This document shows, piece after piece, positions 7,003 to 16,283 of a DNA stretch of 64,000 nucleotides. A program made the translations under genes and the position numbers. The DNA comes from Enhygromyxa salina (GTDB lineage: Bacteria > Myxococcota_A > Polyangia > Nannocystales > Nannocystaceae): contig NZ_PVNL01000051.1 of the NCBI RefSeq assembly GCF_002994635.1, positions 1-64,000 of the forward strand, written 5' to 3'. Under the pieces are notes generated by a model that was not told the origin of the DNA, searched no databases, and saw only the letters and a program-made list of their open reading frames with translations. Numbering within the stretch: position 1 is the stretch's first letter; each line of letters begins with the position of its first letter.

Positions 7003-9813
7003 TCAGTAGACCACGAGTTCGTCGAGCTCGCGCAGCTCGATCTCACCGAGCCCCGCCAGCGCGGTCATGTCGGTGCGGGCCAGGTCCCCGACGATCACCA
7101 GGGCGAGGCCGGCGGTCGCCAGTGTCCCGGCAAAGCGGCCCAGATCGTCCAGGGTCAGCTGCTCGAGCGCCGCGAAGCTGGCCGGCCCGGGATCGGCCTC
7201 GAGCCCGCGCAGGCGCCAGGTCTCGAACGCAAACCCGTAGCCCCGAAACCGCACGCGGCTCGACAGCATCCGCTCGAGCGCCGAGGCCTGGGCCCGCTCG
7301 AACCGCTGCTGGTGGAGGGGGAACTCGCGGAACAGCCGCAGCAACACCGCCGCCGCCTCGACGCTGCGATCGGGGCGCGAGGCCAAGCTCGCCCAGATCA
7401 GGTTTTGATCGCCGACGCGACTCCCGGCCGTGTGACCGCCATGCGCCGCGTAGGCGAGCCCCCGCGCCTCACGGATCTCCTGGAACACCAGCCCCGCCGA
7501 GCCGCCGACGTACTCGTGAAACAACCGGTAGATCGCGGATCGTGTCGGGTCGTAGGGCTCGCTGGGCAGGTACAGCCCGATCTTGGTCTGCGCGGCCTCG
7601 TGGTGCACGACGAAGATCCGCGTGCGCTCGGCTGGCTGGGCGTCGAGCCGCAGCGGCTCGTAGTCGGGCACCGCCAGCGGCGAGGGATCGTCGAGCCCGA
7701 GCAGATCGACGAGGGTCTCGCGCTCGTGTGGCCCGGCGTACACGCTCACCCGCGCGTGGGTCAGCAGCTTGCCCGGCGCCGCGCACAGGTCGTCGAGCTT
7801 CAGGGCCAGGACCTCGTCGTTGGTCAGCGCCTCGCACAGGTACGGGCTCTTGGGCCCACGCAGCGCCCACTGCTTGAGCGTGGCGAACTTGAAGTCAGTG
7901 GTGTCGCGTCGCTGGATCCGCTTGCCGACGACGTCCTCGGCCCAGCGGGCGCGCTCGGCCTCGCTGAGCACCGGCGCCCGCAGCCGCTCGCGCACGAGCG
8001 GGAGCAGCTTGGCCAGCGTCGGGGCGCGCCCGGCCATGGTCAGATCCGTCTGCTGGCGGCGGCAGTCGACGGCGACCGCGGCCGCCTCGCGAAACAGCGC
8101 GCGGCGGTAGCCCTCGAGGTCGAGCTCGCCGACCCCCGCGCGACCCCACAGCGCCAGCGCCTTGCTTAGCGTGGGATCGTGGGCGCTGCCCAGCCCCACC
8201 CGCACGGTCAGCTGAAACAGATCGTTGTTGGGGTTGGGGGTCCGATACAGCAGCCCCGCGGCGGTCGTGCTGCGCTCGGTGTGCTCACCCACCTGCAGGA
8301 CCTGCAGCTCGAGTGGCGGGGCCGGCAGCGCCAGGACCTCCGTGGACATCTGCGAGCGCGAGTCGGCGTCGAGCTGCAGCTCGCTCAGCCCAAACACGGG
8401 GATCTTGCTGACCGGAGGCTCGCCAGCGGTGCGCTCGGCGATCACGAGCTCGTCGCCCAGCCACCGGCGCGCGGCCTCGACGACCTGCTCCTTGTCGATC
8501 TGCGCGAGCTTGGCGAGTCGGGTGCGGACCGCGTCCCACTCGCGCTGGTAGGTGAACGCGTCGAGCATCACGGCCGCGCACGCGCTGTTGCTCTCGAGCT
8601 TGCGCAGCTCGCCGACCTCGAAGTTGGCGATCAGATCGTCGAGGTCCGACTGCGCGAACTCGCCAGCGCGCAGCGCCTCGACCTGCTCGCGCAGCAGCGC
8701 CTCGACCTCGCCCAGGCTCTGGCCCACGCGCGGCCGGCCCCACACGGTCTCGGTCCCGCCGAGCATCCGCAGGTTGGGGTAGGCGCCCGCGTTGCGGACC
8801 AGCTGGCGCTGCTCGAGTCGGGTGTCGAGCAGGCCCGTCGAGCTGTTGTCGAGCATCATGTCCGCCAACATCAGGGGATCGGCGTCCTCGTGCTCGCGCG
8901 GGACCGTGCGCCAGATCAGGCGGATCTCTTCGTCGCCGCGGTGGACCACGCCAACCCGCGCCTGGCCATTCAGCGGCGCGGGCGAGGGGGCGTCGCGCGA
9001 GGGCAGCGGGGCCGCGCGCAGCCGGCCAAACTGGGCCTGCACGATCTCCAGCGCGGCCGCCGGGTCGAGATCGCCCGCGAGCACCACCGCCATGTTGTTG
9101 GGCACGTACCAGCTCGAGAAAAATTGCTCGGTCGCGGCGATCGACGGCGTCAGCAGGTGCTCGACCTCGCCGAGCACGTCGCGGCTGTACGGGTGCCCGG
9201 CCCAGACCAGCTCGTTGGCCGCCATCGACAGCACCCGCCCCGGGTTGTCGAGCGCGCGGTTCTTCTCTTCGATGATCGTCTCGAGCTCGGTCGGGAACCC
9301 GCGGAACACCGGCTCGGTGAAGCGATCGGCCTCGAGCCGGGCCCACGCGTGGAGGCGGTTGCTGGGGATGTCGACCACGTAGACGGTGCGGTCGTGCGAG
9401 GTGAACGCGTTGAACCCCCGGGCCCCGAGCCGACCGTAGACCTGCTTGAGCTCGTTGGCGATCGCCCAGCGGTTGGCGGCCTGGTTGGCCTCGTCGATCT
9501 GCTCGAACAGCTGCGACCGGGGCTCGCCCGCGGTCTCGCGCAGCTGCTCGTAGAGCTCGCGCAGCCGATTGAGGTGGGGCTGCTCGGCCGCCGCGTCGCG
9601 GGTGCCGAGCGAGCGCGTGCCCTTGTTGGCGAGCATGTGCTCGAGGTAGTGGGCCAGCCCGGTCGTCGACGCAGGCTCCTGCGCCGCCCCGGCCCGGACC
9701 GCCACGCGGCACGAGATCCACGGCTCTTCCGGGTTGCGGCTCAGGTACACGCTCAGGCCGTTGTCCAGGGTGTGGACGTGGACGGCCATCTCGGGGATCG
9801 CGGCTGCTCGCAC
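7003..9813 (-). CDS. M16 (insulinase/pitrilysin) family metallopeptidase
   Basis: 936 aa with a GTG start at 9813. The inverted zinc site His-Tyr-Leu-Glu-His occupies residues 55-59. A candidate third ligand is Glu182 or Glu183 in a Thr-Ile-Ile-Glu-Glu-Lys-Asn stretch. The spacing from the His-x-x-Glu-His site is about 45 residues longer than usual because of a charged helical insertion at about 75-125. The second half keeps the M16 fold (residues about 500-936) but no second zinc site, as in two-half M16 enzymes. No signal peptide is seen. TAACCT lies 8 nt before the start. Confidence 0.88.
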   Translation of the reverse strand: MRAAAIPEMAVHVHTLDNGLSVYLSRNPEEPWISCRVAVRAGAAQEPASTTGLAHYLEHMLANKGTRSLGTRDAAAEQPHLNRLRELYEQLRETAGEPRSQLFEQIDEANQAANRWAIANELKQVYGRLGARGFNAFTSHDRTVYVVDIPSNRLHAWARLEADRFTEPVFRGFPTELETIIEEKNRALDNPGRVLSMAANELVWAGHPYSRDVLGEVEHLLTPSIAATEQFFSSWYVPNNMAVVLAGDLDPAAALEIVQAQFGRLRAAPLPSRDAPSPAPLNGQARVGVVHRGDEEIRLIWRTVPREHEDADPLMLADMMLDNSSTGLLDTRLEQRQLVRNAGAYPNLRMLGGTETVWGRPRVGQSLGEVEALLREQVEALRAGEFAQSDLDDLIANFEVGELRKLESNSACAAVMLDAFTYQREWDAVRTRLAKLAQIDKEQVVEAARRWLGDELVIAERTAGEPPVSKIPVFGLSELQLDADSRSQMSTEVLALPAPPLELQVLQVGEHTERSTTAAGLLYRTPNPNNDLFQLTVRVGLGSAHDPTLSKALALWGRAGVGELDLEGYRRALFREAAAVAVDCRRQQTDLTMAGRAPTLAKLLPLVRERLRAPVLSEAERARWAEDVVGKRIQRRDTTDFKFATLKQWALRGPKSPYLCEALTNDEVLALKLDDLCAAPGKLLTHARVSVYAGPHERETLVDLLGLDDPSPLAVPDYEPLRLDAQPAERTRIFVVHHEAAQTKIGLYLPSEPYDPTRSAIYRLFHEYVGGSAGLVFQEIREARGLAYAAHGGHTAGSRVGDQNLIWASLASRPDRSVEAAAVLLRLFREFPLHQQRFERAQASALERMLSSRVRFRGYGFAFETWRLRGLEADPGPASFAALEQLTLDDLGRFAGTLATAGLALVIVGDLARTDMTALAGLGEIELRELDELVVY

Positions 9814-9891
9814 TGTCCCCCAGGTTAAAGCACCCGCGGCTCGCGGGCTACTGGGGGCTACCGGGGTCGACTGGGAGCCGCCGCGGGTTCT

Positions 9892-11580
9892 CTAGTTCTG
9901 CAGCGAGAGCCGCAGCCCGAGGGCGTCGCCGTGCTTGCCGAACGCCATCACCATCGCCTGAAACGGCACCTTGGCGGCGTCGGGGATGACGGTGCTCAGG
10001 TCGAAGTAGGTGAACATGCTCTCGCCGCGCTCGGTGCTGACCGCCAGCGCGGCCGCGAGCCCACCCGCGGGCTGGAAGGCCTCGCCCTTGCCCCGCGCCG
10101 CGTCGATCAGGGCTCGCATCGCCGCGCTGTCTTCGTCGGCGGTGGCGATGGCGCCAAAATTGTCGAACGCGGCGAAGTTCACCTGCTGCGATGCGCTGCC
10201 CGTGGCCTCCATCATCGCGCGCTGGTCCTCGGGGACGGTCGCGAGGTCGATGTTGGTCGTGTAGAGATCGACGCCGACCCCGTCGTGCTCGACCACGTCG
10301 CTGCGATTCTCGACCGAGACTTTCATGCCCATCATGTCGATCCCGCCGTCGGTCTGGCCCTTGGCCAGCGCGCCGACCATGTCGCGCCACGCCTGGCGCA
10401 TCGCGGTCGGGTCGGTGGACCCGGTCAGCGCCTGCATGCGCATGCCCGGCTTCTCGGTCCCGCTGGGCAGGTTCATCGTCATGGTCACCGCGAACTGACC
10501 GTCGAGGGTCTCGGTCCAGCCGGTCATGATCTCGGTCCAGGTCTCCACTGGCAGCGCGCCGCCGTACATCGAGTTCATGGCGGCGACCATGAAGCCCACG
10601 AGCGACTCGGTCACCGGTCCGCCGTGCACCTCACCCGACATGAACATGGTCTGGGCAGCGCTGCTGGGCAGCTTGCTAGCGAGCGCGTGGGTGCTCGGGT
10701 TCTGGGCGGCGACGAACGCCGCGAGCTCGCTGCCCGCCACCGGGTACGCGCGCGCGTGCAGATCCGTGCTGGTCTGGCTCGCGCTCACGCTGATCACGAA
10801 CCGCTCGGTCTGCTTGGTCATGCCCAGCAGCGCGTCGACGTACATGCGCATCATCGTCTGCATGCCCGGGTTGGTCGCGGCCAGCTCCGCGTCCATCATC
10901 GCCAGGCCCAGCTCGATCTGCGAGCCCAGCGACGCCACGAGCTGCGACGGGTAGATGATGATCTCGGTGTGGTCGGGGTACTTCTGAAGGTTGTCGAACG
11001 CGAACGCCTCGGCCGCGGTGACCACCGCTGCCGGGCCGATCAGCGCGAGCCCGTCTCGCTCGCGCAGCTCGCTGCCGCCGGCCTTGGCCGCGGCTTGCAG
11101 CTTGGCGAGATCGCTGACCCCGACCAGCAGCGCTACGGGCTTGTCAGCCAGCGATGGGTTGACGACCACGATCGAGATCGGCGCGTCGAGCTTGGCCCCG
11201 TCGAGGCTCACGCCGGCCAGCTCATTGAGCATCGTCGGCAGCTGCAGCTTGACCGCCATCGACATGCCCGGCGCGAACTTCTCCACGATCGGCAGCAGGT
11301 CTTGCACGTTGGTGCCCGTGGGTAGCTGGACCGTGGCGACGACGTCGCCGACGTCGGCGATCGGGTCCGAGTCCACGGTCGCCGGCGCCACCGCGGGCAG
11401 CGGCTTGGGTGCGGGCGGCGGGGTGACCGGCTCGGTGGCGTCGCCCTGCTTGGGTGCGTCGTCGCCCTGCTGCGGCTTGGGTGCGTCGGCCTTTTGGTCC
11501 TTGCAGGAGCTGGTCAGGCTCAACATGGCGGCCAGCGCGATGGGAGAGATGCGGCGTCGGAGCGACAGGCTCGGCTTCAT
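9892..11580 (-). CDS. large lipoprotein of unknown function
   Basis: 562 aa from the ATG at 11580. The signal peptide ends in Ser-Leu-Thr-Ser-Ser-Cys (Cys near 25). A Pro/Asp/Lys-rich linker runs to about residue 65. The rest is a long mixed alpha/beta region rich in Met and Ala with no catalytic motif seen. It resembles DUF3352-type paralogs in general layout only. Reading further upstream gives Arg/Cys-rich translation inside the acylphosphatase gene, so the longer start was rejected. TACCCT lies 7 nt upstream of the chosen ATG. Confidence 0.7.
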   Translation of the reverse strand: MKPSLSLRRRISPIALAAMLSLTSSCKDQKADAPKPQQGDDAPKQGDATEPVTPPPAPKPLPAVAPATVDSDPIADVGDVVATVQLPTGTNVQDLLPIVEKFAPGMSMAVKLQLPTMLNELAGVSLDGAKLDAPISIVVVNPSLADKPVALLVGVSDLAKLQAAAKAGGSELRERDGLALIGPAAVVTAAEAFAFDNLQKYPDHTEIIIYPSQLVASLGSQIELGLAMMDAELAATNPGMQTMMRMYVDALLGMTKQTERFVISVSASQTSTDLHARAYPVAGSELAAFVAAQNPSTHALASKLPSSAAQTMFMSGEVHGGPVTESLVGFMVAAMNSMYGGALPVETWTEIMTGWTETLDGQFAVTMTMNLPSGTEKPGMRMQALTGSTDPTAMRQAWRDMVGALAKGQTDGGIDMMGMKVSVENRSDVVEHDGVGVDLYTTNIDLATVPEDQRAMMEATGSASQQVNFAAFDNFGAIATADEDSAAMRALIDAARGKGEAFQPAGGLAAALAVSTERGESMFTYFDLSTVIPDAAKVPFQAMVMAFGKHGDALGLRLSLQN

Positions 11581-11602
11581 GCGCGCCAGGGTACGGCAAG
11601 TC

Positions 11603-11878
11603 CTAGCGAAGGATCGAGAAGCCCTGGAACTCCCCGCTAGCGCTGCCCCACGTCGCTTCACACCCGTCCACCCGCGCGCCGGGCGGGCCCTCGGCGCACC
11701 ACTCGAGCAGGGCCTGCAGGGCCGGGCGTGGCCCCTCGGCGAGCAGCTCCACGCTGCCGTCGTCGCGGTTGCGGACCCAGCCACGCAGGCCCAGGCGGGT
11801 CGCGGTCGACTGGGTGCTGGCGCGATAGTAGACGCCCTGGACGCGGCCGCGGATGCGTAGCTCGAGGCGCTCGGTCAT
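11603..11878 (-). CDS. acyP: acylphosphatase
   Basis: 91 aa, the normal length of the family. It hydrolyses the carboxyl-phosphate bond of acyl phosphates. The N-terminal [10 protein letters not shown] holds the phosphate-binding loop and the catalytic Arg. Gly-Trp-Val-Arg-Asn near residue 35 holds the catalytic Asn. Glu-Gly-Pro follows near 50. The chosen ATG gives exactly this domain; longer readings run into non-coding sequence. A CAGACT hexamer lies 7 nt upstream. It lies 22 bp upstream of the large lipoprotein gene on the same strand. Confidence 0.93.
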   Translation of the reverse strand: MTERLELRIRGRVQGVYYRASTQSTATRLGLRGWVRNRDDGSVELLAEGPRPALQALLEWCAEGPPGARVDGCEATWGSASGEFQGFSILR

Positions 11879-11931
11879 CGCTGGGAGTCTGATCGATTGA
11901 GCGGCGTCGGTCGAGGGGGGAGGCTCGCAAC

Positions 11932-12388
11932 ATGGTTGAGCATGAACGTGGGCGGGTGTGGGCGACGGTCGTCGTTGTGGTGCTGCTGGGGTGCGGGACC
12001 GAGCCGATCCCCGCCGACACAGGCGCCGCGACGGTCGAGAACGGGAGCGCCACAGGCGACGGCGGTCCCTGGCGAGATGGGCGACGGTGACGGCGATTCC
12101 GGTGACGGCGATGGCGAGACCTCGGCCTCGGCGTTCGCGTTTCACTCCGGCGACTTTTACTTCGCTACCGAGGGCACGCCGGCCGGCTGCGCCGAGTGTT
12201 TTGAGGCCTGCTCGCCGAGCTATGCCGAGTGTCTGGCGGATCCCGAGTGCGCGGCCTCGTTCGAGCGCGCCCTTCAGGCGGTGATGATCTGGGATGATTG
12301 CGGTGGGTTGATGCCGATGGAATTGATCGATAAATTTCATGATGAAAATACCTGCCTGGATGTTTGCTTTCCGATTGGGGGGCCGTAG
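11932..12388 (+). pseudogene. lipoprotein gene broken by a +1 frameshift
   Basis: From the ATG at 11932 one frame encodes a lipoprotein signal (five Val, then Leu-Leu-Gly-Cys near residue 21) and stops about 50 codons later, near 12090. The next frame, entered around 12050-12075, continues with the Gly-Asp-Gly-Asp linker usual in this genome and then a Cys-rich domain ending at 12388, with Cys-Ala-Glu-Cys and Cys-Leu-Asp-Val-Cys. Neither frame alone makes sense: the first lacks a body and the second lacks a signal peptide. One extra base in the GGTCCCTGG area would explain it. This may be a real mutation, a sequencing error or, less likely, programmed +1 frameshifting at CCC-T. Confidence 0.65.
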
Positions 12389-12478
12389 CGTCGAGTGGCG
12401 CCCTGACACCGCCTCGAGCTGCACATTGAGCGCGGGCAAACTCTTGCAATTGTGATCGAGCTCGACAGGCACATGGGG

Positions 12479-12484
12479 TAGACT
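12479..12484 (+). promoter_or_regulatory. putative -10 element (TAGACT) of 12493-14103
   Basis: TAGACT ends 8 nt before the ATG at 12493, with no Shine-Dalgarno between. The same hexamer stands 7 nt before the SDR gene at 26390. Confidence 0.45.
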
Positions 12485-12492
12485 CGTGCTCA

Positions 12493-14103
12493 ATGGCGCC
12501 CCACGATGACACAGCTCAGGCAGCCGGCGAGCCGGACTTTGGCCGGGCCGAAAAGCTGCTCGACTCGGCCCGCAAGGTGCACACCACCATCGTCATCGCC
12601 TGCGCGGCTGTCATCGGTCTGTACTGGCCGACCACTCCGCCATTGGGGACCCATTGCGCGGCCGTCTCGGGCATTCAGGCGGTCCAGGGCGCGCTCGAAC
12701 TCATCAATGGTGCGATCGAGCCAGACGAGAACGTGAAGTGGGTGTGTGTGGTCGACGCCCACGGCGACATCACCGACATCTGGCAAGATGACGGCCAATC
12801 GCACAAGTGGATCCACTCGAGCATAGCCACCGCGCCGGTGGAAGTGGTGGTCGCCGACCTGCAGGACTCGACCTACATCGGCGTTTCCAACCACTTTTTC
12901 GACCGCGAGCAAGAACTCGGGCAGGCCCAGTTCCGTCCCCAGATGGAGGCGATGCTGACAACGATCGAGCAGCCGCTCGACGATGATCAGCTCACGGAGG
13001 TCATGCAGAGGTCGCTGACCGCGCGCGCGATCTGCAGCAGCGCGAACAGAGTCACCATCGAGTTCGGGCTCGACATCCACGAGGCTTGCGCCCAGGTCGA
13101 GCAACGAAGCCCTGGCTCCCAGCACGCCTGTCTCGAGCGTCTCGGTGCTCCCGGCGCGGATCAATATCTCGTGGTCCATGATCGCCGGTTCGACTCGCAC
13201 ACGATCGTGTCGCGTAGCCTCGAAGACCAGGTCGCCGACGGCCGACGTCCAGAACTTCGCACGCATGTGGAATCGGCGCGCTCGTTGGCCGCGAGTCCGG
13301 TATACGAAGTTGCCCGAGGACGTGCGACAGCGACCGGGTTGCTCGCCGTCCAGCATGATTGGCTTGAGAAATTTCGGGCGTCGTTGAAGCGCGAGAACGT
13401 CACGATTGCCTCGATCCCCGCCCCGGAGCTGACGGTCGTCTCGCTGCTGTTGTTGGCGTTGCTCGGCTACTTGAGCGTGACCCTGCGGGAGACACGGCGA
13501 CTCGTCCGTCGTCATGCCGAGCTGGCGGGGCGGCACTTCGAGGGGTACCAGTGGATCGGAACGTTTCGCAACTACGTCGCCCGCCTGTTGACCGCGCTGT
13601 CGGTCGTCCTGCTTCCGTTCATCGCGGTCTGTGTCGGGCGGCTCGGCGACCACTTCGCCGACGAGGTTCAATCGCTCGGCGCCCTGCCAAGCCGCTACTC
13701 ATGGAAGGTCCTCTGCGCGGATCCGAACAAACCATGGCTCAACGAGATGGCCGGGTGGGGCGCTGACCTCCGTTGGTGGGACCTGCTCTCACTCGCCGTC
13801 GGCCTGCTTGTTTTCGTGCAGTTGCGGCGTCTGTGGACTGTCCCCGGTCGCGGCTGGCTCTGCAGGGCGGCCGCCCGCGTGGGAGTGCTCGCCCTACGCC
13901 TCCTCGGGCTGGAGGTAAAGTGGCGCGAGTTTGAGGAGCGGTGGTGCTCTCGCGGGCAGAGTCGCCAGCGTGCATCGTCGGGCGGGGTATCGAGCGGCGA
14001 GACCGAGCCGGCCGCAGGGCCGGGAACGGCGCTAGCGGTGCCCCTGGCCGAGCCGACTGCGCCATCCCCGCAGCCCCGAGCTGACGACGATCTCGCGAAA
14101 TAG
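12493..14103 (+). CDS. membrane protein with large extracytoplasmic domain, unknown
   Basis: 536 aa. A first membrane helix at about 31-50 is followed by a soluble domain of about 260 residues. Three further helices lie at about 310-332, 365-385 and 425-445, and a Pro/Ala-rich cytoplasmic tail closes the protein. The layout is that of a sensor or receptor with a periplasmic loop, but no kinase, HAMP or effector domain follows and no family was recognised. It opens an accessory block of unknown membrane genes running to 16245, all on the plus strand and with less extreme GC than the flanks. Its function cannot be stated. Confidence 0.7.
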   Translation: MAPHDDTAQAAGEPDFGRAEKLLDSARKVHTTIVIACAAVIGLYWPTTPPLGTHCAAVSGIQAVQGALELINGAIEPDENVKWVCVVDAHGDITDIWQDDGQSHKWIHSSIATAPVEVVVADLQDSTYIGVSNHFFDREQELGQAQFRPQMEAMLTTIEQPLDDDQLTEVMQRSLTARAICSSANRVTIEFGLDIHEACAQVEQRSPGSQHACLERLGAPGADQYLVVHDRRFDSHTIVSRSLEDQVADGRRPELRTHVESARSLAASPVYEVARGRATATGLLAVQHDWLEKFRASLKRENVTIASIPAPELTVVSLLLLALLGYLSVTLRETRRLVRRHAELAGRHFEGYQWIGTFRNYVARLLTALSVVLLPFIAVCVGRLGDHFADEVQSLGALPSRYSWKVLCADPNKPWLNEMAGWGADLRWWDLLSLAVGLLVFVQLRRLWTVPGRGWLCRAAARVGVLALRLLGLEVKWREFEERWCSRGQSRQRASSGGVSSGETEPAAGPGTALAVPLAEPTAPSPQPRADDDLAK

Positions 14104-14374
14104 CGCACGTATTGGTGCCGGATGCCGCCCGGCAAACCGTACCATAGGTGTCCGTGCGACCAGATTGCGTACAGTTTTGGACCAATGGCCAGTGGTCGAA
14201 CAGCAACCTCCCCCGTCGATACGGCGGGACTCGGGGGTCCTTGGTGCCCAGCGTGGGTCGTTTGTCTAGCGATCTGGCCCAACATCTCGTGCTAGATCCG
14301 AAGCCGGGCAATTTTGCGGCTGCGTGAGCCATGCTGTATGACTTACCCTCCCAAGCAGTGGCCAGAGGTATGCG

Positions 14375-14692
14375 ATGAACTCGACCAAACCAACAACCCT
14401 GCGGCCACTGAAGGTGTGGTTCAACGCGGCGACGGTGGCCACGGGCGTGTCGATCATCGTCTATACTGCCAGCCTCGCGCTTGGCAGTCCGCTGATGCCA
14501 ACGCTGGTCTTCTTGTTCGCCATGGTTCCCTCGTTCGCCCTGGGTTGCGTCCTGCCCTACGTGACGCCGATCCGGCGCCGTCTCGAGGCGCGTCAGCGCG
14601 AGCGTGACAAGCGGGACGAACAGCTGGTTTTGCAGGTGTTTGCCCAGCTCCCTTCCGCATCCACCACCACCACTCGCAACTGCCCGCCATGA
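14375..14692 (+). CDS. small two-helix membrane protein
   Basis: 105 aa. Two hydrophobic helices at about 14-35 and 40-62 are followed by a basic and acidic helix (Arg-Arg-Leu-Glu-Ala-Arg-Gln). A GAGG lies about 7 nt before the ATG. The stop overlaps the start of the next gene as ATGA at 14689-14692, so the two are translationally coupled. The 271 bp upstream, back to 14103, hold no recognisable gene. No family was recognised. Confidence 0.6.
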   Translation: MNSTKPTTLRPLKVWFNAATVATGVSIIVYTASLALGSPLMPTLVFLFAMVPSFALGCVLPYVTPIRRRLEARQRERDKRDEQLVLQVFAQLPSASTTTTRNCPP

Positions 14693-14955
14693 TCAGCATG
14701 AGCACCACGCCGTCGTCGGCCGCGCCGGACGGTTCGTTCGCGCGTTACATCGTTTGCCACGCGCTCGCCATTGTTCCGCTCTCGCTCATCGGTGGCGTGC
14801 TGCTGTTCACGGCGCAGGTCAGCTCGCGGGCAGGCCCCCAAGACCATCGGCACGTGGACACGTGGGTGGTGTGGACGGTCTTCCTCGCGTTCACTTGGTT
14901 GGTGTCGTCGATCCTCGAGTACAATCGTCGGCGGGGGGTCCGGGCTCAATTCTGA
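14689..14955 (+). CDS. small membrane protein, paralog of 15536-15877
   Basis: 88 aa with two helices (about 22-44 and 60-80). Between and across them runs Ala-Gly-Pro-Gln-Asp-His-Arg, then Asp-Thr-Trp, then Trp-Leu-Val-Ser-Ser-Ile-Leu-Glu-Tyr. The same pattern recurs in the product of 15536-15877, so the two are clear paralogs. The charged loop is better conserved than the helices, which suggests the loop is functional. It overlaps the upstream gene by 4 bp and abuts the downstream one (TGA directly followed by ATG). Confidence 0.65.
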   Translation: MISMSTTPSSAAPDGSFARYIVCHALAIVPLSLIGGVLLFTAQVSSRAGPQDHRHVDTWVVWTVFLAFTWLVSSILEYNRRRGVRAQF

Positions 14956-15444
14956 ATGGCTGGTCCAGATCACCAGCCGCCGTCTAACGGTTCCAACACC
15001 GCGCAAATGGTCAAGTGTAGTGTGAACGAGCACGCGCGGGGGTGTTACGAGAGGCTTCAGCAGCTCTTGTGGGCTGATCTGTCATCAGACGTGGAGCTCG
15101 AGATCGCCCGGCACCTCGAGACACATGACAGCCTGAAGAGCGGAGATCCAACCGAGCTGGTCACCCTGATAGCGAAGGAGCTCCGCTACGGGATGGGGCG
15201 GAGTCCCATCCCCAGCATTGCTCAGACAAGCGTCGTGTTGTTCTCGGTCAAAGGGGGGTTGGCATTGCTGAACATCGTAATCGCGCAATTTTGGCTGCCG
15301 CTGGCGGGCCTTCCGTTGTTCTTGGCACTGCACACGGGCCGGGTGAATCGTCGCTATATCAGACGCGCACTGGCGATCGCGGGTGACTTTAACACTCCTC
15401 TGGGACCAGGGGGGTCGCAGCACTCGAGTGAGAATGATGGGTGA
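14956..15444 (+). CDS. membrane-anchored protein of unknown function
   Basis: 162 aa. A soluble helical N-terminal half contains Cys22, Cys30 and several acidic residues. Two hydrophobic helices follow at about 95-115 and 118-135, then a short polar tail. Its ATG directly follows the TGA of the preceding gene, so it belongs to the same translationally coupled set. No family was recognised. Confidence 0.6.
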   Translation: MAGPDHQPPSNGSNTAQMVKCSVNEHARGCYERLQQLLWADLSSDVELEIARHLETHDSLKSGDPTELVTLIAKELRYGMGRSPIPSIAQTSVVLFSVKGGLALLNIVIAQFWLPLAGLPLFLALHTGRVNRRYIRRALAIAGDFNTPLGPGGSQHSSENDG

Positions 15445-15535
15445 TCAAAAGACCATTTGATATTTTCTGACCTGCGCCCGGGGTTTTTAGTTGCCGATCA
15501 GGTGGTCGATCTGTATCCTCGCGCCTGTGACCGGG

Positions 15536-15877
15536 ATGTCTGATATGGCTCAACGTGATAGCTCGAAAATGCTCCGTTCTAGTTCGAAGGGTCCAGTAGC
15601 CTCTTTTTGGGAGTCCGTGAGAGTAGGGAAGACGCTCGCCGCACGGGCGAGCCTCTCATTGGTCGGCTTGGGATCGCTTTCGTACATTGGTTGGTTGTTG
15701 TTCACCGCGGCTCAGTCCACATCAAAGGCCGGCCCCCGGGACCATCGTGACATCAACACTTGGATAGCCTGCACAGGGCTATTTTTCGTGGCATGGCTCG
15801 TGTCGACGATTCTCGAGTACCGGCTCGAGCGGGCCGAGAAAATGGGCATGGCTTCACACCCGCGAGTTGACACATGA
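15536..15877 (+). CDS. small membrane protein, paralog of 14689-14955
   Basis: 113 aa from the ATG at 15536. A TTG at 15491 would add a non-conserved extension. A polar Ser/Arg-rich N-terminus precedes two helices. The shared motif reads Ala-Gly-Pro-Arg-Asp-His-Arg, then Asn-Thr-Trp, then Trp-Leu-Val-Ser-Thr-Ile-Leu-Glu-Tyr. The gene is noticeably AT-richer than the genome average, with codons such as AAA, TCT and ATA. Its stop overlaps the next start as ATGA at 15874-15877. Confidence 0.65.
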   Translation: MSDMAQRDSSKMLRSSSKGPVASFWESVRVGKTLAARASLSLVGLGSLSYIGWLLFTAAQSTSKAGPRDHRDINTWIACTGLFFVAWLVSTILEYRLERAEKMGMASHPRVDT

Positions 15878-16245
15878 CTGTAATCACACTGCTCCTGTCG
15901 GTGCTGTTCAGCGGTGGGCCACAAGAGTGCGCCGAGGTCGAGACGATGGACCCAGCGCTCTACGACGTTCGATGCGACGACGGCTCCGCGCTCATCAACC
16001 CCAGGGGCGACATCAACAAACGCTGCGTCCTGGATGGGTGCAGCATCGCGTCCCAGAGCTGCTGGGACTACCGGTTAGAGCACTGCTACGACAACGGTGT
16101 TCTGAATGGTCAATGCGAGCTCGCGTCCGAGACGTGCACAAATACCCCCGCCTGTCTGCACTTGATGGCGTTCTGCAGCGGGACCTTCGAATGTGCCAAC
16201 GACGACATTTGGAGTGGTTGGTGCGTCTGTGAAGAAGAACAGTGA
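15874..16245 (+). CDS. small secreted Cys-rich protein
   Basis: 123 aa. A short signal peptide (hydrophobic residues 2-12) is followed by a domain with twelve cysteines, among them Cys-x4-Cys, Cys-x6-Cys and a C-terminal Trp-Cys-Val-Cys. No lipobox is seen. It is translationally coupled to the preceding membrane protein by an ATGA overlap, so a secreted disulfide-rich product is made together with the paralogous membrane proteins. No family was recognised. Confidence 0.65.
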   Translation: MTVITLLLSVLFSGGPQECAEVETMDPALYDVRCDDGSALINPRGDINKRCVLDGCSIASQSCWDYRLEHCYDNGVLNGQCELASETCTNTPACLHLMAFCSGTFECANDDIWSGWCVCEEEQ

Positions 16246-16271
16246 GCCTGGCCCGATCTGAGAACAGCTGC

Positions 16272-16277
16272 TAGCCT
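16272..16277 (+). promoter_or_regulatory. putative -10 element (TAGCCT) of 16284-17183
   Basis: TAGCCT lies exactly 6 nt before the GTG start at 16284; no Shine-Dalgarno sequence fits between. Confidence 0.4.
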
Positions 16278-16283
16278 CCCTTC

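Noticed and set aside
8179..9828. 549-aa plus-strand open frame opposite the M16 protease
   Set aside because: Antisense shadow: no domain, Arg/Leu/Gly bias, and the sense strand carries the zinc site.
9832..9888. Terminator between the large lipoprotein and M16 genes
   Set aside because: A 9-bp inverted repeat exists, but the loop is 39 nt and there is no T-rich tail.
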